Shown here: positions 54,360-63,293 of the stretch, piece after piece
How positions within the stretch are numbered: position 1 is the stretch's first letter
Layout of the letters: every line of letters starts with the position of its first letter
NCBI GenBank assembly: GCA_934746015.1
Contig: CAKVEW010000001.1
Span: 1 to 64,000 of the forward strand
Length of the DNA stretch: 64,000 nucleotides
Source of the DNA: an uncultured Clostridium sp.
Lineage (GTDB): Bacteria; Bacillota; Clostridia; Clostridiales; Clostridiaceae
Direction of reading: 5' to 3'
Translations under genes and position numbers: made by a program
The notes under the pieces: generated by a model
Told to the model about the DNA's origin: nothing
Database searches by the model: none
Seen by the model: the letters and a program-made list of their open reading frames with translations, nothing else

Positions 54360-55418
54360 CTAAATTATATTAATAGGCTTATTATCTTTATTTGCTTCAA
54401 CTACTCTTCCTATGATTTCTGCTTTAATTTCACTTCTACTATTAATATTATTTAATAACTCTTCTGCCTTATCCTCACTTACTGAAATTAATAAACCTCC
54501 AGAAGTTTGTGGGTCAAAAAAAGTTAATCTTGTTGCATCATCAATATTATCTATAGAATTTACCCATTTTTCAAAGTGCTTTTCATTTGAATATGCACCA
54601 CTTGGTAAACAATATTCTTTAACTAATTCTTTTACCTTTTTCATAACAGGAATCTTTTTGCTATCTATTTCTAAAGCTACTTCACTTCCTGCTGCCATTT
54701 CATATGAATGCCCAATAAATCCAAAACCAGTAATATCTGTACAAGAATTTACACCTATTTTTTGCATTTCTTCTGATGCAATTTTATTTAAAGTTGACAT
54801 AACTTTTTCTGCTTCTTTAAATTCTTCATCTGTAATAAAGTCTATTTTTAGTGCTGTAGTTAATACTCCAGAACCTAAAGGCTTTGTTAATATAAGCTTA
54901 TCTCCTACCTTTGCACCAGAGTTAGATATAATTTTATTTGGATTTATTAACCCTGTTACAGATACTCCATACTTTATTTCTTCATCTGTAATAGTATGTC
55001 CACCTGCAATAGTTGCTCCAGCTTCTCTTATTTTATCAGCTCCACCTCTTAATATTTCTGCTAAGATATCAGCTCCAATAGTTGCTGAAAAGCATGATAA
55101 ATTTAAAGCTGTTAAAGGTTTTCCTCCCATGGCATAAACATCACTTAAAGCATTAGCTGCTGCAATTTGTCCATAAGTATAAGGATCATTAGAAACTGGT
55201 GTAAAAAAATCTACAGTTTGCACTAAAGCTAATTCATCTGAAATCTTATATACCCCTGCATCATCTGATTTATCAAAGCCTACCAGTAAATTAGGATCTC
55301 TTTCATCTTCACTAACTTCAATATGTTTTAACACTTTAGCTAAATCATCTGGAGTAAACTTTCCTGCACATCCACACCTAGTTGATAATTGCATAAGTTT
55401 CTTTTTATTATTTTCCAT
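54360..55418 (-). CDS. selD: Selenide, water dikinase
   Basis: 352 residues. LSTRCGCAGKFTPDDLAKVL holds the catalytic Cys (Cys form, not selenocysteine), then VGFDKSDDAGVYKI, FFTPVSNDPYTYGQIAAANA and ITGFGFIGHSYEMA, all SelD blocks. It makes selenophosphate. selA, selB and selC are not in the window. AGGTGAT precedes the ATG; promoter at 55467. Heads the operon selD-yqeC-yqeB-xdhC-like-yedF. Confidence 0.95.
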   Translation of the reverse strand: MENNKKKLMQLSTRCGCAGKFTPDDLAKVLKHIEVSEDERDPNLLVGFDKSDDAGVYKISDELALVQTVDFFTPVSNDPYTYGQIAAANALSDVYAMGGKPLTALNLSCFSATIGADILAEILRGGADKIREAGATIAGGHTITDEEIKYGVSVTGLINPNKIISNSGAKVGDKLILTKPLGSGVLTTALKIDFITDEEFKEAEKVMSTLNKIASEEMQKIGVNSCTDITGFGFIGHSYEMAAGSEVALEIDSKKIPVMKKVKELVKEYCLPSGAYSNEKHFEKWVNSIDNIDDATRLTFFDPQTSGGLLISVSEDKAEELLNNINSRSEIKAEIIGRVVEANKDNKPINII

Positions 55419-55466
55419 TTTATCACCTAATTTGTATTACCCTTCATAAATTTACTTAATAATTAA

Positions 55467-55475
55467 ATTATACCA
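55467..55475 (-). promoter_or_regulatory. Extended -10 promoter of the selD operon
   Basis: Minus strand TGGTATAAT (TGn plus consensus -10), about 50 bp before the selD start; no strong -35. The right-hand boundary is close to the hairpin element at 55489. Confidence 0.6.
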
Positions 55476-55488
55476 CTGTTATTAGTAA

Positions 55489-55620
55489 AATAGATAAAAA
55501 ATATAATGCCAGTTGTTCCGTCGCAAGCTCCAAGTCACACTATCATTATATTTTTTATCTATTGATACTGAACATCTTTAATACTAAAGGAAATAATTCC
55601 TCTCGAGCTCGGAATTATGA
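55489..55620 (+). repeat. Variable-arm hairpin element, copy 3
   Basis: 20-bp perfect arms (55489-55508 and 55544-55563) enclose 35 nt with the conserved core TTGTTCCGTCGCAAGCTCCA plus AGTCACA (55513-55539). The tail has ATACTGAA, then TACTAAAGG and an AATAATTCC/GGAATTAT hairpin (about 55592-55619). Lies between selD and the small gene at 55633 and may serve as terminator of the latter. Confidence 0.75.
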
Positions 55621-55632
55621 AATGTTTTATTA

Positions 55633-56046
55633 TTAAAAATTAATATTTTTATCCAATACATATATAAATTTTTCACCATTTTCAACTGTTTTTTTCATAT
55701 GAGGATTTTCATATCCTATTAATTCTAAAAATAAAATTTTATATTCGCCATTATTATTTATATGATACTTATATACTGCATCTCCAGCCTGTATTTTGCT
55801 CCCTAGTACCTTCATTTCAGAAATACCATTTTCCCCATCACTTCTGAAGGTCTCCATAGTTCCTTTTGAAATTTCTATATAATCTTTTGAATTTAATTGT
55901 TTGGATATATTGGAATCTGTCTTTATATCATTACCATTATATAAATACCATTTTCCATATAACTTTGAATGTGAAGTGAAAATCACCATACCAAGTATTA
56001 AGCAACAAATTAATGATATAACGCCTATTTTTTTAATCCTATTCAT
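55633..56046 (-). CDS. Small membrane-anchored protein, paralogue A
   Basis: 137 residues: MNRIKKIGVISLICCLILGM is one N-terminal helix or signal anchor, then a domain beginning KLYGKWYLYNGNDIKTDSNI. Almost identical to the gene at 58144 (about 96-97% DNA identity by eye). TAAGGAGAG precedes ATG 56046; the longer frame to 56112 is probably untranslated. Lipocalin-like YGKWYLY start suggests a small beta barrel; function unknown. Confidence 0.72.
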   Translation of the reverse strand: MNRIKKIGVISLICCLILGMVIFTSHSKLYGKWYLYNGNDIKTDSNISKQLNSKDYIEISKGTMETFRSDGENGISEMKVLGSKIQAGDAVYKYHINNNGEYKILFLELIGYENPHMKKTVENGEKFIYVLDKNINF

Positions 56047-56092
56047 ATAATCTCTCCTTATATACTCAAATTTAAATGATAATAGTTTAAAA
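55640..56092 (-). repeat. Direct repeat A (pairs with 58150-58606)
   Basis: About 450 bp near-identical to 58150-58606 in the same orientation, covering the small gene and about 45 bp upstream. The two copies flank the genes at 56221 and 56991. Confidence 0.85.
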
Positions 56093-56110
56093 GAACTCAT
56101 ATAACGAACC

Positions 56111-56138
56111 AAAAGGACTGAGTAACTCGGTCCTTTTT
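56111..56138. terminator. Bidirectional terminator
   Basis: AAAAGGACTGAG-TAA-CTCGGTCCTTTT with U run on the plus strand; between paralogue A and the promoter of the next gene. Confidence 0.8.
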
Positions 56139-56164
56139 AAATTCCATATTTTCCATACATTAAT

Positions 56165-56193
56165 TTGATAATAATGGGAAAATTTGATATACT
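56165..56193 (+). promoter_or_regulatory. Promoter of the XcbB-like/acyltransferase pair
   Basis: TTGATA (56165-56170), 17-bp spacer, TATACT (56188-56193). Confidence 0.75.
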
Positions 56194-56220
56194 TTTTAGA
56201 AAATGGGTATGGAGGATTAT

Positions 56221-56994
56221 ATGTTAAATAAAATTAATAAAGGTGTTGATTTGCTTAAGTCCAAGTATATGATTAGTTTTAAGCAAAGAGTTTTTAAAGG
56301 AGAAAATTATAACGTTAAATATGTATTAAATACTTATTCAAGTTCAGAAGATCTAATAGTTGTTTTTACATCTTGTACTAAAGTGGGACAACCAGCAAGA
56401 TATAATTATGTAAGAACATTGGATAAATATAAATGTAATAAGCTTTTTATATTGGATGACTTTGGGTTTGACAATAGGGGAGCATATTATTTAGGTAAAA
56501 ACAAAGATTTTGCAATTAAAGACCAAGTTAATTTGTTAATAAATCAAGTAATAGAAAAATTAAGTATAAAAAGAAGCATATTCGTAGGTTCTAGCAAAGG
56601 TGGATATGCTGCAATGTATTTTGGAATAAGTATCAAAAATAGCATTATTATAAGTGGAGCTCCTCAGTATATGTTAGGAGATTATTTAAATTTGCCAGGA
56701 CATCAAAATATACTAAATTATATAATGGGAGATATTGAAAAGTCCTCAGTTGAATACTTAAATGAAGTTATGAGAATAAAAATAGATGAAAATAAACATA
56801 ACAATAACTTGATATATCTTCATTATTCAATAAATGAGGAAACGTATGATAGCGATATTAAGCACTTAGTTTATCATTTAGATAATTTGGGTATTAATAC
56901 AATTAAAGACATTAAGGAATATGTGAATCATTCTGATTTAACTGAATTCTTTCCTACATTCATAAGAGATACATTGGATGAACAGTTGTTATGA
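56221..56994 (+). CDS. XcbB/CpsF-like capsular polysaccharide biosynthesis protein (alpha/beta-hydrolase like)
   Basis: 257 residues. VFTSCTKVGQPARYNYVRTL, CNKLFILDDFGFDNRGAYYL and FVGSSKGGYAAMYFG follow the XcbB/CpsF pattern; GSSKGG looks like a nucleophile elbow. Probably acts on surface polysaccharide or its O-acylation with the acyltransferase encoded next. GGAGG precedes ATG 56221. Its end overlaps the next gene (ATGA). Substrate unknown. Confidence 0.7.
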   Translation: MLNKINKGVDLLKSKYMISFKQRVFKGENYNVKYVLNTYSSSEDLIVVFTSCTKVGQPARYNYVRTLDKYKCNKLFILDDFGFDNRGAYYLGKNKDFAIKDQVNLLINQVIEKLSIKRSIFVGSSKGGYAAMYFGISIKNSIIISGAPQYMLGDYLNLPGHQNILNYIMGDIEKSSVEYLNEVMRIKIDENKHNNNLIYLHYSINEETYDSDIKHLVYHLDNLGINTIKDIKEYVNHSDLTEFFPTFIRDTLDEQLL

Positions 56995-58028
56995 ATACAT
57001 TAGAGACGGCAAAGAGAATATCACTATTAGATTTTACCCGTGGGGTTGCAATCTTTTTGGTCTTGATTGGACATGCAGCTACAGATTCATTTATTTATAG
57101 ACCTGCTATCTATGAAATATTTGTTCAGGCTATATATACATTTCATATGGGATTATTTTTTATAATATCTGGCTTCTTAGATTCTATAAGGAATGATATT
57201 AATTCTAAAGAAGAATATTTTAATTATGTTAAATTAAAATTTATGAGATTAATGTTGCCATTTATATCAATATCTATATTAATAGATATTTTAATTATAC
57301 TTAAGGAAATAGTTATTAATAAAGACTTTTCATCGAATTATATATGTGGTATTATTCAGAATAATTTGTTCTATCCTGAACTAGCAGTGAGGGGGTCGTT
57401 GTGGTTTTTATATGTACTATTTTTTATTAGCATATTAACAACATTAGTAAATAAGATTAATGATAAATATGTAATACTATTTTTAATAGTATTTAGCTTG
57501 TTGAACCTTACTAGTATCTATTTGTTTGCTATAAATAAATTATGCAGGTATCTCATTTATTATATGATAGGGAAATACGTTGCAAAAAACTATAAAAAGT
57601 TTCTATATATAAATAGAATTACACAGAAATATTTTAATTGGATAACAATAATAAGTAGTTTTATAGTAATTATAGTCTATACGGTAATTTTAAATAAAGA
57701 AACATATATAAATTATATTATTATTAATTGGTTTAATTTACTTATTACTATAATTGTTTTTTTGATAATACAACATTTGTATACTAACACAGGAATAAGT
57801 AAAGCAATTAAAAAGTTATTTGTTAATTTAGGACAATGCTCTATGGATATATATATTTTTTCATGGTTTTTTCAGGTAATATCAATGGTGGTATTAGTTA
57901 AAATATTTAAGGTAACAAATTACACAATATTTTTTATTTCAAACTTTACAATAGGATTACTTTGTATACCTTTTTCTAAGATATTAAGAAAGTCTAAAAT
58001 AGCCAGAAGGTTTTTGTTGGGAATTTAA
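56991..58028 (+). CDS. Acyltransferase family 3 membrane protein
   Basis: 345 residues, about ten helices. LLDFTRGVAIFLVLIGHAAT (catalytic-type GH) and FHMGLFFIISGFL are the acyltransferase_3 motifs. It O-acylates sugars of surface polymers. Overlaps the upstream gene by 4 nt, so the two are translated together. Terminator follows. Confidence 0.88.
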   Translation: MNTLETAKRISLLDFTRGVAIFLVLIGHAATDSFIYRPAIYEIFVQAIYTFHMGLFFIISGFLDSIRNDINSKEEYFNYVKLKFMRLMLPFISISILIDILIILKEIVINKDFSSNYICGIIQNNLFYPELAVRGSLWFLYVLFFISILTTLVNKINDKYVILFLIVFSLLNLTSIYLFAINKLCRYLIYYMIGKYVAKNYKKFLYINRITQKYFNWITIISSFIVIIVYTVILNKETYINYIIINWFNLLITIIVFLIIQHLYTNTGISKAIKKLFVNLGQCSMDIYIFSWFFQVISMVVLVKIFKVTNYTIFFISNFTIGLLCIPFSKILRKSKIARRFLLGI

Positions 58029-58073
58029 TAAAGAAAGTTATTATGGTGTTAAGATTTAAAATGTGCATAACAT

Positions 58074-58096
58074 AAAGGATGCCCAAGGCATCCTTT
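58074..58096 (+). terminator. Terminator of the XcbB-like/acyltransferase pair
   Basis: AAAGGATGCC-CAA-GGCATCCTTT followed by AATT. Confidence 0.85.
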
Positions 58097-58143
58097 AATT
58101 CGTAATAGTTTAAGATTGTTTTTTAGCACAAAATAATATTTAA

Positions 58144-58560
58144 TTATTCAAAATTAATATTTTTATCAAATACATATATAAATTTTTCACCATTTTCAAC
58201 TGTTTTTTTCATATGAGGATTTTCATATCCTATTAATTCTAAAAATAAAATTTTATATTCGCCATTATTATTTATATGATACTTATATACTGCATCTCCA
58301 GCCTGTATTTTGCTCCCTAGTACCTTCATTTCAGAAATACCATTTTTCCCATCACTTCTGAAGGTTTCCATAGTTCCTTTTGAAATTTCTATATAATCTT
58401 TTGAATTTAATTGTTTGCATATATTGGAATCTGTATTTATATCATTACCATTATATAAATACCATTTTCCATATAACTTTGAATTTGAAGTAAAAATCAC
58501 CATACCAAGTATTAAGCAACAAAATAGTGATATAATGCCAATTTTTTTAATCCTATTCAT
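58144..58560 (-). CDS. Small membrane-anchored protein, paralogue B
   Basis: 138 residues, nearly the same as paralogue A at 55633: MNRIKKIGIISLFCCLILGM, KLYGKWYLYNGNDINTDSNI. One extra C-terminal residue (NINFE). TAAGGAGAG precedes ATG 58560. Lies 41 bp downstream of a DUF4177 gene, unlike copy A. Function unknown. Confidence 0.72.
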   Translation of the reverse strand: MNRIKKIGIISLFCCLILGMVIFTSNSKLYGKWYLYNGNDINTDSNICKQLNSKDYIEISKGTMETFRSDGKNGISEMKVLGSKIQAGDAVYKYHINNNGEYKILFLELIGYENPHMKKTVENGEKFIYVFDKNINFE

Positions 58561-58606
58561 ATAATCTCTCCTTATATACTCAAATTTAAATGATAATAGT
58601 TTAAGA
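58150..58606 (-). repeat. Direct repeat B (pairs with 55640-56092)
   Basis: Second copy of the ~450-bp duplication; homology stops about 58606, where copy A is followed by the terminator at 56111. Confidence 0.85.
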
Positions 58607-58798
58607 CTGCTCATCATTTCTCTTTTCAAAGATTAAATCAAAAGTTTTGGGCTGACCATTATTTACATAGAAAGAAGACGGTATTGCATTTATATATTTC
58701 CAACCTTCTGATGCATACTTATCAATTAATTCTCTATGATTTGCATCTGAAAACAATCCTTTAACTTTACACTCTACATACAAATATTTAAACATCAT
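58601..58798 (-). CDS. DUF4177 domain protein
   Basis: 65 residues: MFKYLYVECKVKGLFSDANH, RELIDKYASEGWKYINAIPS, FDLIFEKR: the complete DUF4177 pattern. GGTGGGG lies upstream of a double ATG (58798/58795). Function unknown. The following 280 bp (58799-59094) are AT-rich with the terminator at 58974 and a short ATTATGCATTA repeat near 59035-59070. Confidence 0.8.
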   Translation of the reverse strand: MMFKYLYVECKVKGLFSDANHRELIDKYASEGWKYINAIPSSFYVNNGQPKTFDLIFEKRNDEQS

Positions 58799-58973
58799 AC
58801 TTACCCCACCCAATTATTTTAAAGAACAAATAAATACAATCGCGTAATAATATATATTTTTATTATACATTTATTTGGAATATAATTCCACAAGAAATAG
58901 AAATAATATACCCTAATTAAAAAAAATTAATCAATTATAAATCTTCAAAAAAAATAGATTCTTAACTATAATT

Positions 58974-59008
58974 TTAAGGTAGTAATCTGGAACAAATTAC
59001 TACCTTAA
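58974..59008 (-). terminator. Hairpin terminator, bidirectional form
   Basis: TTAAGGTAGTAAT and ATTACTACCTTAA pair perfectly around a 9-nt loop. Probably ends the MscS-type gene transcript. Confidence 0.7.
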
Positions 59009-59094
59009 TTCTTCATTTTCTCATTCTTTCATTTAATATTATGCATTATCCATTACGCATTATGCATTGTATAAAGTGAATTGTGCACATCACG

Positions 59095-60225
59095 TTACCT
59101 GTTTCCTCTTTCTTCTTCGGTTATATTTCTTAATGATTCTAATTCTGAACAAGTAGCTTCGCAATTATTATCTTTATGTAAACTCCCTTCACCAAAGTTT
59201 AGATTTAAAAACATTAATTCTACCTCTTCTTCTCTAAGTATACTTAATATTTCTATATTAATTTCTTCCTTTAGAGCTTCATATTTTACGTATCTTAATT
59301 CATTAGTATAAAAATATATAAAAACTCCAAATCCATAAGTAGATAATTCATTAAAACTTACAATTATTAAATCCTTATCTATCTTTTCATGATTGTTAAG
59401 TAGCTTTTTTATCTTCTCTAAAGAAATTTTTATTTTTTCAATAGGTGTTTCGAACCTAATTGTAAATTTAAAATGTATTCTTCTTAAACTTCTTTGACTC
59501 CAATTTATTATATTCTCATTAGCAAGTTTTGAATTTGGAACTGTAGCAACTGCCATAGAAAAAGTTCTTATTTTTGTACTTCTAAAAGTTATTTCTTCAA
59601 CTATTCCCTCTAAATTGGAGGTTTGTATCCAATCCCCTATTGCAAAAGGTCTATCTAATACTATAATTACTCCTCCAAAAAGGTTGGAAAATGCATCTTG
59701 AGCCATTAAGGCAAAGGCTATTCCGCTTATTCCAAGACCAGCTATAAATCCTGTAAATCCAAATTCTCTTGCAATGATACTTACTCCAATAATTACAATA
59801 ACTAACCTTATAATTATAGATATGAAAGGAAAAACGATACTATTTTTTTTCATCTTTTTATAAAGCAAAGAGTTTTCCAATGTAAGATTATAAAAGAAAT
59901 AACATATTACTATAATTATAAATATTTTTTTTAATCTATCACTTGTAACTGAATTTAACTTTAATCCATCAAAATCTATTATTTTTAAGGAAATGTATAT
60001 ACTATACAAAGTTATATATAATTTAATAGGTTTTTCTAAGGCCCTGACTAAACTATCATCAGCATAATTCTTTGTTTTTTTCACTAATCTAATTGAATAG
60101 TCAAATATTTTAGTTATTATAAATTTATCAATGAATAAAGCTACTATAATAACTAGTAGAGCTAATATATATTTACTTATACTTACCTTTAATAAAGCTT
60201 CAATAATAACCTCTATTTGTTCCAT
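59095..60225 (-). CDS. MscS-family mechanosensitive ion channel
   Basis: 376 residues. Several N-terminal helices, then the pore helix FIAGLGISGIAFALMAQDAF and the beta domain with GGVIIVLDRPFAIGDWIQ, VEEITFRSTKIRTF and VPNSKLANENIINWS. The C-terminal alpha-beta domain continues and ends with a charged tail. Protects against osmotic down-shock. AGGAG lies 7 nt before ATG 60225; the longer frame to 60267 is not needed. Confidence 0.93.
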   Translation of the reverse strand: MEQIEVIIEALLKVSISKYILALLVIIVALFIDKFIITKIFDYSIRLVKKTKNYADDSLVRALEKPIKLYITLYSIYISLKIIDFDGLKLNSVTSDRLKKIFIIIVICYFFYNLTLENSLLYKKMKKNSIVFPFISIIIRLVIVIIGVSIIAREFGFTGFIAGLGISGIAFALMAQDAFSNLFGGVIIVLDRPFAIGDWIQTSNLEGIVEEITFRSTKIRTFSMAVATVPNSKLANENIINWSQRSLRRIHFKFTIRFETPIEKIKISLEKIKKLLNNHEKIDKDLIIVSFNELSTYGFGVFIYFYTNELRYVKYEALKEEINIEILSILREEEVELMFLNLNFGEGSLHKDNNCEATCSELESLRNITEEERGNR

Positions 60226-60385
60226 ATCTACTCCTAGAGCATTTCTTTTGTAGTTTAAAAATGTCAATTATTATTTTTAGTAATTTTATTATATTTTATC
60301 CTTAATGTTTAAAATTACCCTTAATTATCTTATTTAATCCCAATTAAATTGATTTTACCATTTTATTAATTAATATTTTCTAAAA

Positions 60386-60424
60386 AAAAGAAATGAGAAA
60401 TTAAAAATTTCTCATTTCTTTTTT
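60386..60424. terminator. Terminator of the DUF1540 gene
   Basis: AAAGAAATGAGAAATT-AAA-AATTTCTCATTTCTTT with A/U runs on both sides, near the DUF1540 stop. Confidence 0.9.
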
Positions 60425-60426
60425 AC

Positions 60427-60585
60427 TTATTTTAGTACAAAAGAGTCACAATCTGTACATTGTACTTGAGTTGGATTTTGTTCATGAGTTCCAACTTGAA
60501 TCATCTCTAATGTACAATACTTTTCTTGATTATTATTATACTTACATTGTTGAACTGTACATTTTATGCTTGGGTTCTTATCCAT
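60427..60585 (-). CDS. DUF1540 domain protein
   Basis: 52 residues: MDKNPSIKCTVQQCKYNNNQ, then YCTLEMIQVGTH and CTDCDSFVLK. Five cysteines in the DUF1540 order, probably a metal-binding mini-domain; members are often sporulation-linked. AAGGTGGTGAT precedes ATG 60585. Confidence 0.9.
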   Translation of the reverse strand: MDKNPSIKCTVQQCKYNNNQEKYCTLEMIQVGTHEQNPTQVQCTDCDSFVLK

Positions 60586-60675
60586 TAAAATCACCACCTT
60601 ACGAAATTAGTATTTACTTTAAAATATATACTATTCATAAGGTTCTACTTTTTTAAATGGTAATTTTAAGATTTA

Positions 60676-61281
60676 TTAAAAGTCCTTTGCAATATCCTTA
60701 CCTGTTCCTATACAAGTAGAAATTATGTTATCAACATCCATTCCAATAACATCAAGATTTTCAGCTGCTATACTTTTGATATCTTTAATTCCAAAGAATG
60801 AAAGTATAGTTCTTAAATATCTTTCTCCCATTTCGAATTGTGCTCCCATTTCACTTGAATAGTCTCCACCTCTACCAGAAACTATTAAAGCTTTAGTAGC
60901 CTTACATATTCCAACTGGACCTTGAGCTGTATATTTAAATGTTATACCTGTAACACTTACATAATCAAAATAAGCTTTAAGTATAGCTGGTATTCCTAAA
61001 TTCCACATTGGTGCAGCTACAATAACTTTATCAGCTTCAGCCATTTGATATGCATATTTTAATATTGGATGATTTTTGCTTTCAGGAGTTTTTTCACCAA
61101 AAACTGATGCTAAATCTTCTGGTCTTAAGAAATCTATATTTTCCTTATATAAATCTAAAGTTGTTACTTCATCTTCAGGATTTAATCTCTTATATTCTTC
61201 AATGAATCCATCTGCTACTTTAAAAGTTCTTGATTGACCCTCTGGCTTTATATTTGCCTTTATATATAGTACTTTATTCAT
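60676..61281 (-). CDS. azoR: FMN-dependent NADH-azoreductase (NADH:quinone reductase)
   Basis: 201 residues. VLYIKANIKPEGQSRTFKVA (FMN phosphate loop), APMWNLGIPAILKAYFDYVS and the late LIVSGRGGDYS are AzoR hallmarks. Reduces azo dyes and quinones with NADH. GGAGGG precedes ATG 61281. Divergent from the HxlR regulator, which probably controls it. Confidence 0.92.
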   Translation of the reverse strand: MNKVLYIKANIKPEGQSRTFKVADGFIEEYKRLNPEDEVTTLDLYKENIDFLRPEDLASVFGEKTPESKNHPILKYAYQMAEADKVIVAAPMWNLGIPAILKAYFDYVSVTGITFKYTAQGPVGICKATKALIVSGRGGDYSSEMGAQFEMGERYLRTILSFFGIKDIKSIAAENLDVIGMDVDNIISTCIGTGKDIAKDF

Positions 61282-61334
61282 TTTACCCTCCATATAAACA
61301 CTTTTGTAATGTTTACCTATTTGTTATAATATAA

Positions 61335-61365
61335 GTAAATGATAGTTTATAAATTATCAATTTAC
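61335..61365. promoter_or_regulatory. Inverted repeat between azoR and the HxlR gene
   Basis: GTAAATGATA (61335-61344) faces TATCAATTTAC (61355-61365), an imperfect dyad with a 10-bp centre. It sits in the divergent promoter region of 165 bp and is a candidate HxlR-family operator. Confidence 0.45.
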
Positions 61366-61446
61366 AAGTAGACACTTTTTTTATACATAGTATACAAATT
61401 GATACCGATTATCATTTTCTCTAAATTATTTATAAGGAGATATTAT

Positions 61447-61827
61447 ATGGAAAAATTTTCAGATAAACATGAAGATTGCTATTTAAATAATAATGACAAT
61501 AATAATGATACACATGAAATTTGCCCAATGATTTTAGTTCATAAACTTATTTCAGGAAAATGGAAAATTCTAATACTTTGGTATCTTGTAAATGGTCCCT
61601 TAAGATTTGGTGATATAAAAAGGAATCTTCCTAATGTTACACAAAAAATGCTAACAAATCAACTTAGAAGCTTGGAAGCAGACAAGCTCCTTTATAGAAA
61701 GGTTTATCCAGTAATTCCACCTAAGGTTGAATATGGATTAACTGAAATAGGCATGAAGATTATGCCTGTGTTAGAAGCTATGCATGCTTATGGTGAAGAA
61801 TACTTAAAAGAAATGAAAAATGAATAA
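61447..61827 (+). CDS. HxlR-family transcriptional regulator
   Basis: 126 residues. MEKFSDKHEDC then an Asn/Asp-rich stretch, CPMILVHKLISGKWKILILW (helix 1), RFGDIKRNLPNVTQKMLTNQ (recognition helix) and YGLTEIGMKIMPVLEAM. The single Cys before the DNA-binding domain is typical of quinone/electrophile sensors such as YodB. AAGGAG precedes ATG 61447. A hairpin without U run (AATTCAGC/GCTGAATT) is at 61852-61870. Confidence 0.9.
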   Translation: MEKFSDKHEDCYLNNNDNNNDTHEICPMILVHKLISGKWKILILWYLVNGPLRFGDIKRNLPNVTQKMLTNQLRSLEADKLLYRKVYPVIPPKVEYGLTEIGMKIMPVLEAMHAYGEEYLKEMKNE

Positions 61828-62051
61828 TGTAAAATGTAGAATTTAGGTAATAATTCAGCCGAGCTGAATTAAAAAATGAAAGAATTGCAGAATTAATAAA
61901 TGAAGTATTTTAAATGCACAACTATTCTTTGTTGGATGGAGTGCTTTTTAATATATTTTAAAATTCAATTTGAAATATTTACTATCTATCTATATTAATT
62001 ATATAACTAGTAAATGAGTAATAAATAAAAATTTGAAAGCTGGTTGATACT

Positions 62052-63089
62052 ATGAAAAATAAAAGTATTTTTATAAGCAGATTTATTTATTCACTACTTA
62101 TTACAATATTTTTAATTTATCTATTTAATAAAACGACAAATGGAAAGATTATTCTAATTCCATTCTTAATTTGTAGTTTTTCTATATTAGGGAAAAATAT
62201 GTTCATGATTATAGAAAAACAAAACTATGTTAAGATATTTGATAAAATATTTATTTTGAGTTTATTATCATTTTTGTTTGGTTTTCTAATTTTGTGGTGT
62301 TATAGAAATTTTACAAGTAAAAATTATATGCTTCTATTATTATCGATACCATTTTGGATTATAGGAATAGTTTTAATCAAAAAATATTTATTTAAAACAA
62401 ATAAGATTTCTAATACTTCTATACCAAAAATACGATTTAATTTCAACATCATAGTAAGCTTTTTTTTAGTCATAGTGGCATTTTTAGCTGGAATATCAAT
62501 GTTGTTTTTTGGAATTAGAGATACTTATAATTTAAATAAGGAAACTAAAAAATACATAACTACTACAGGATATTTTTATCATTATGATATTTATAAAAGC
62601 GATAAACACGGAACTACATATAAATTAACTTATATTTATGTAGTTGATGATCAAGAATACTCAATTACAACTGATTATGGAACAAATTATATCCCCAATG
62701 AAAATAGTATTCGAGAAGTAAAATATAACCCTGATAATCCTGAAAAAGCTGTACTCATTGGTACTAATAATAAAAATATTTTGATTTTTATTGGTGCATT
62801 CTTCGTACTATTATCACTTACTTTTGTATTAGTTGCATTAAGTATATCTGGTTATTTTGACAAATTTAAATTTGACATTATAGGCACTTATATTGGTGCA
62901 ATATTTTTGATAATAGGAATTGGCATAATGCTATTTCAAAATGGTACCACTATGTCTTTAATAGAAACAATTAAATCATTAAGTTTTTGGATACTTATAC
63001 CTCTCATATTTATAGTTGTTGGAATATTCCAAATTGTTAATTGCTTATTTTTTAAAAGAAATAAATTATATAGTAAAAAAGTAAAATAG
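62052..63089 (+). CDS. DUF3592 membrane protein
   Basis: 345 residues with about four N-terminal helices, one helix before a soluble domain (TTTGYFYHYDIYKSDKHGTT, YIPNENSIREVKYNPDNPEK; DUF3592 type), then three C-terminal helices. Function unknown. Upstream 220 bp are AT-rich with no other gene. Confidence 0.82.
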   Translation: MKNKSIFISRFIYSLLITIFLIYLFNKTTNGKIILIPFLICSFSILGKNMFMIIEKQNYVKIFDKIFILSLLSFLFGFLILWCYRNFTSKNYMLLLLSIPFWIIGIVLIKKYLFKTNKISNTSIPKIRFNFNIIVSFFLVIVAFLAGISMLFFGIRDTYNLNKETKKYITTTGYFYHYDIYKSDKHGTTYKLTYIYVVDDQEYSITTDYGTNYIPNENSIREVKYNPDNPEKAVLIGTNNKNILIFIGAFFVLLSLTFVLVALSISGYFDKFKFDIIGTYIGAIFLIIGIGIMLFQNGTTMSLIETIKSLSFWILIPLIFIVVGIFQIVNCLFFKRNKLYSKKVK

Positions 63090-63142
63090 CACTTACAATT
63101 TATATGTGCGAATAGAGACATAATTTAAAACAATTACAAAAT

Positions 63143-63171
63143 AAAGCCCAGCAAAACTTGCTGAACTTTTT
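63143..63171 (+). terminator. Terminator after the DUF3592 gene
   Basis: AAAGCCCAGCAA-AAC-TTGCTGAACTTTTT, imperfect stem with U run. An ATTACTTATTACC-type short tandem repeat fills 63237-63293. Confidence 0.7.
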
Positions 63172-63293
63172 AATTTATCATATTATAAAAACACTTTTAT
63201 ATGTTTTGTTTCACGTAATAAAACTAGCTAAGCTATTAATTATTACTTCTTCACTATTACCTATTACTTATTACTTTTTACTTATTACCTATT

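Noticed and set aside
54412..55137. Long plus-strand ORF opposite selD (241 codons)
   Set aside because: It is fully antisense to a clear selD gene, has no ribosome binding site and no recognisable protein features; a shadow of selD codon use.
55380..55418. Selenocysteine (in-frame TGA) in selD
   Set aside because: The catalytic position is a normal Cys in RCGCAGK; no in-frame TGA or SECIS-like need.
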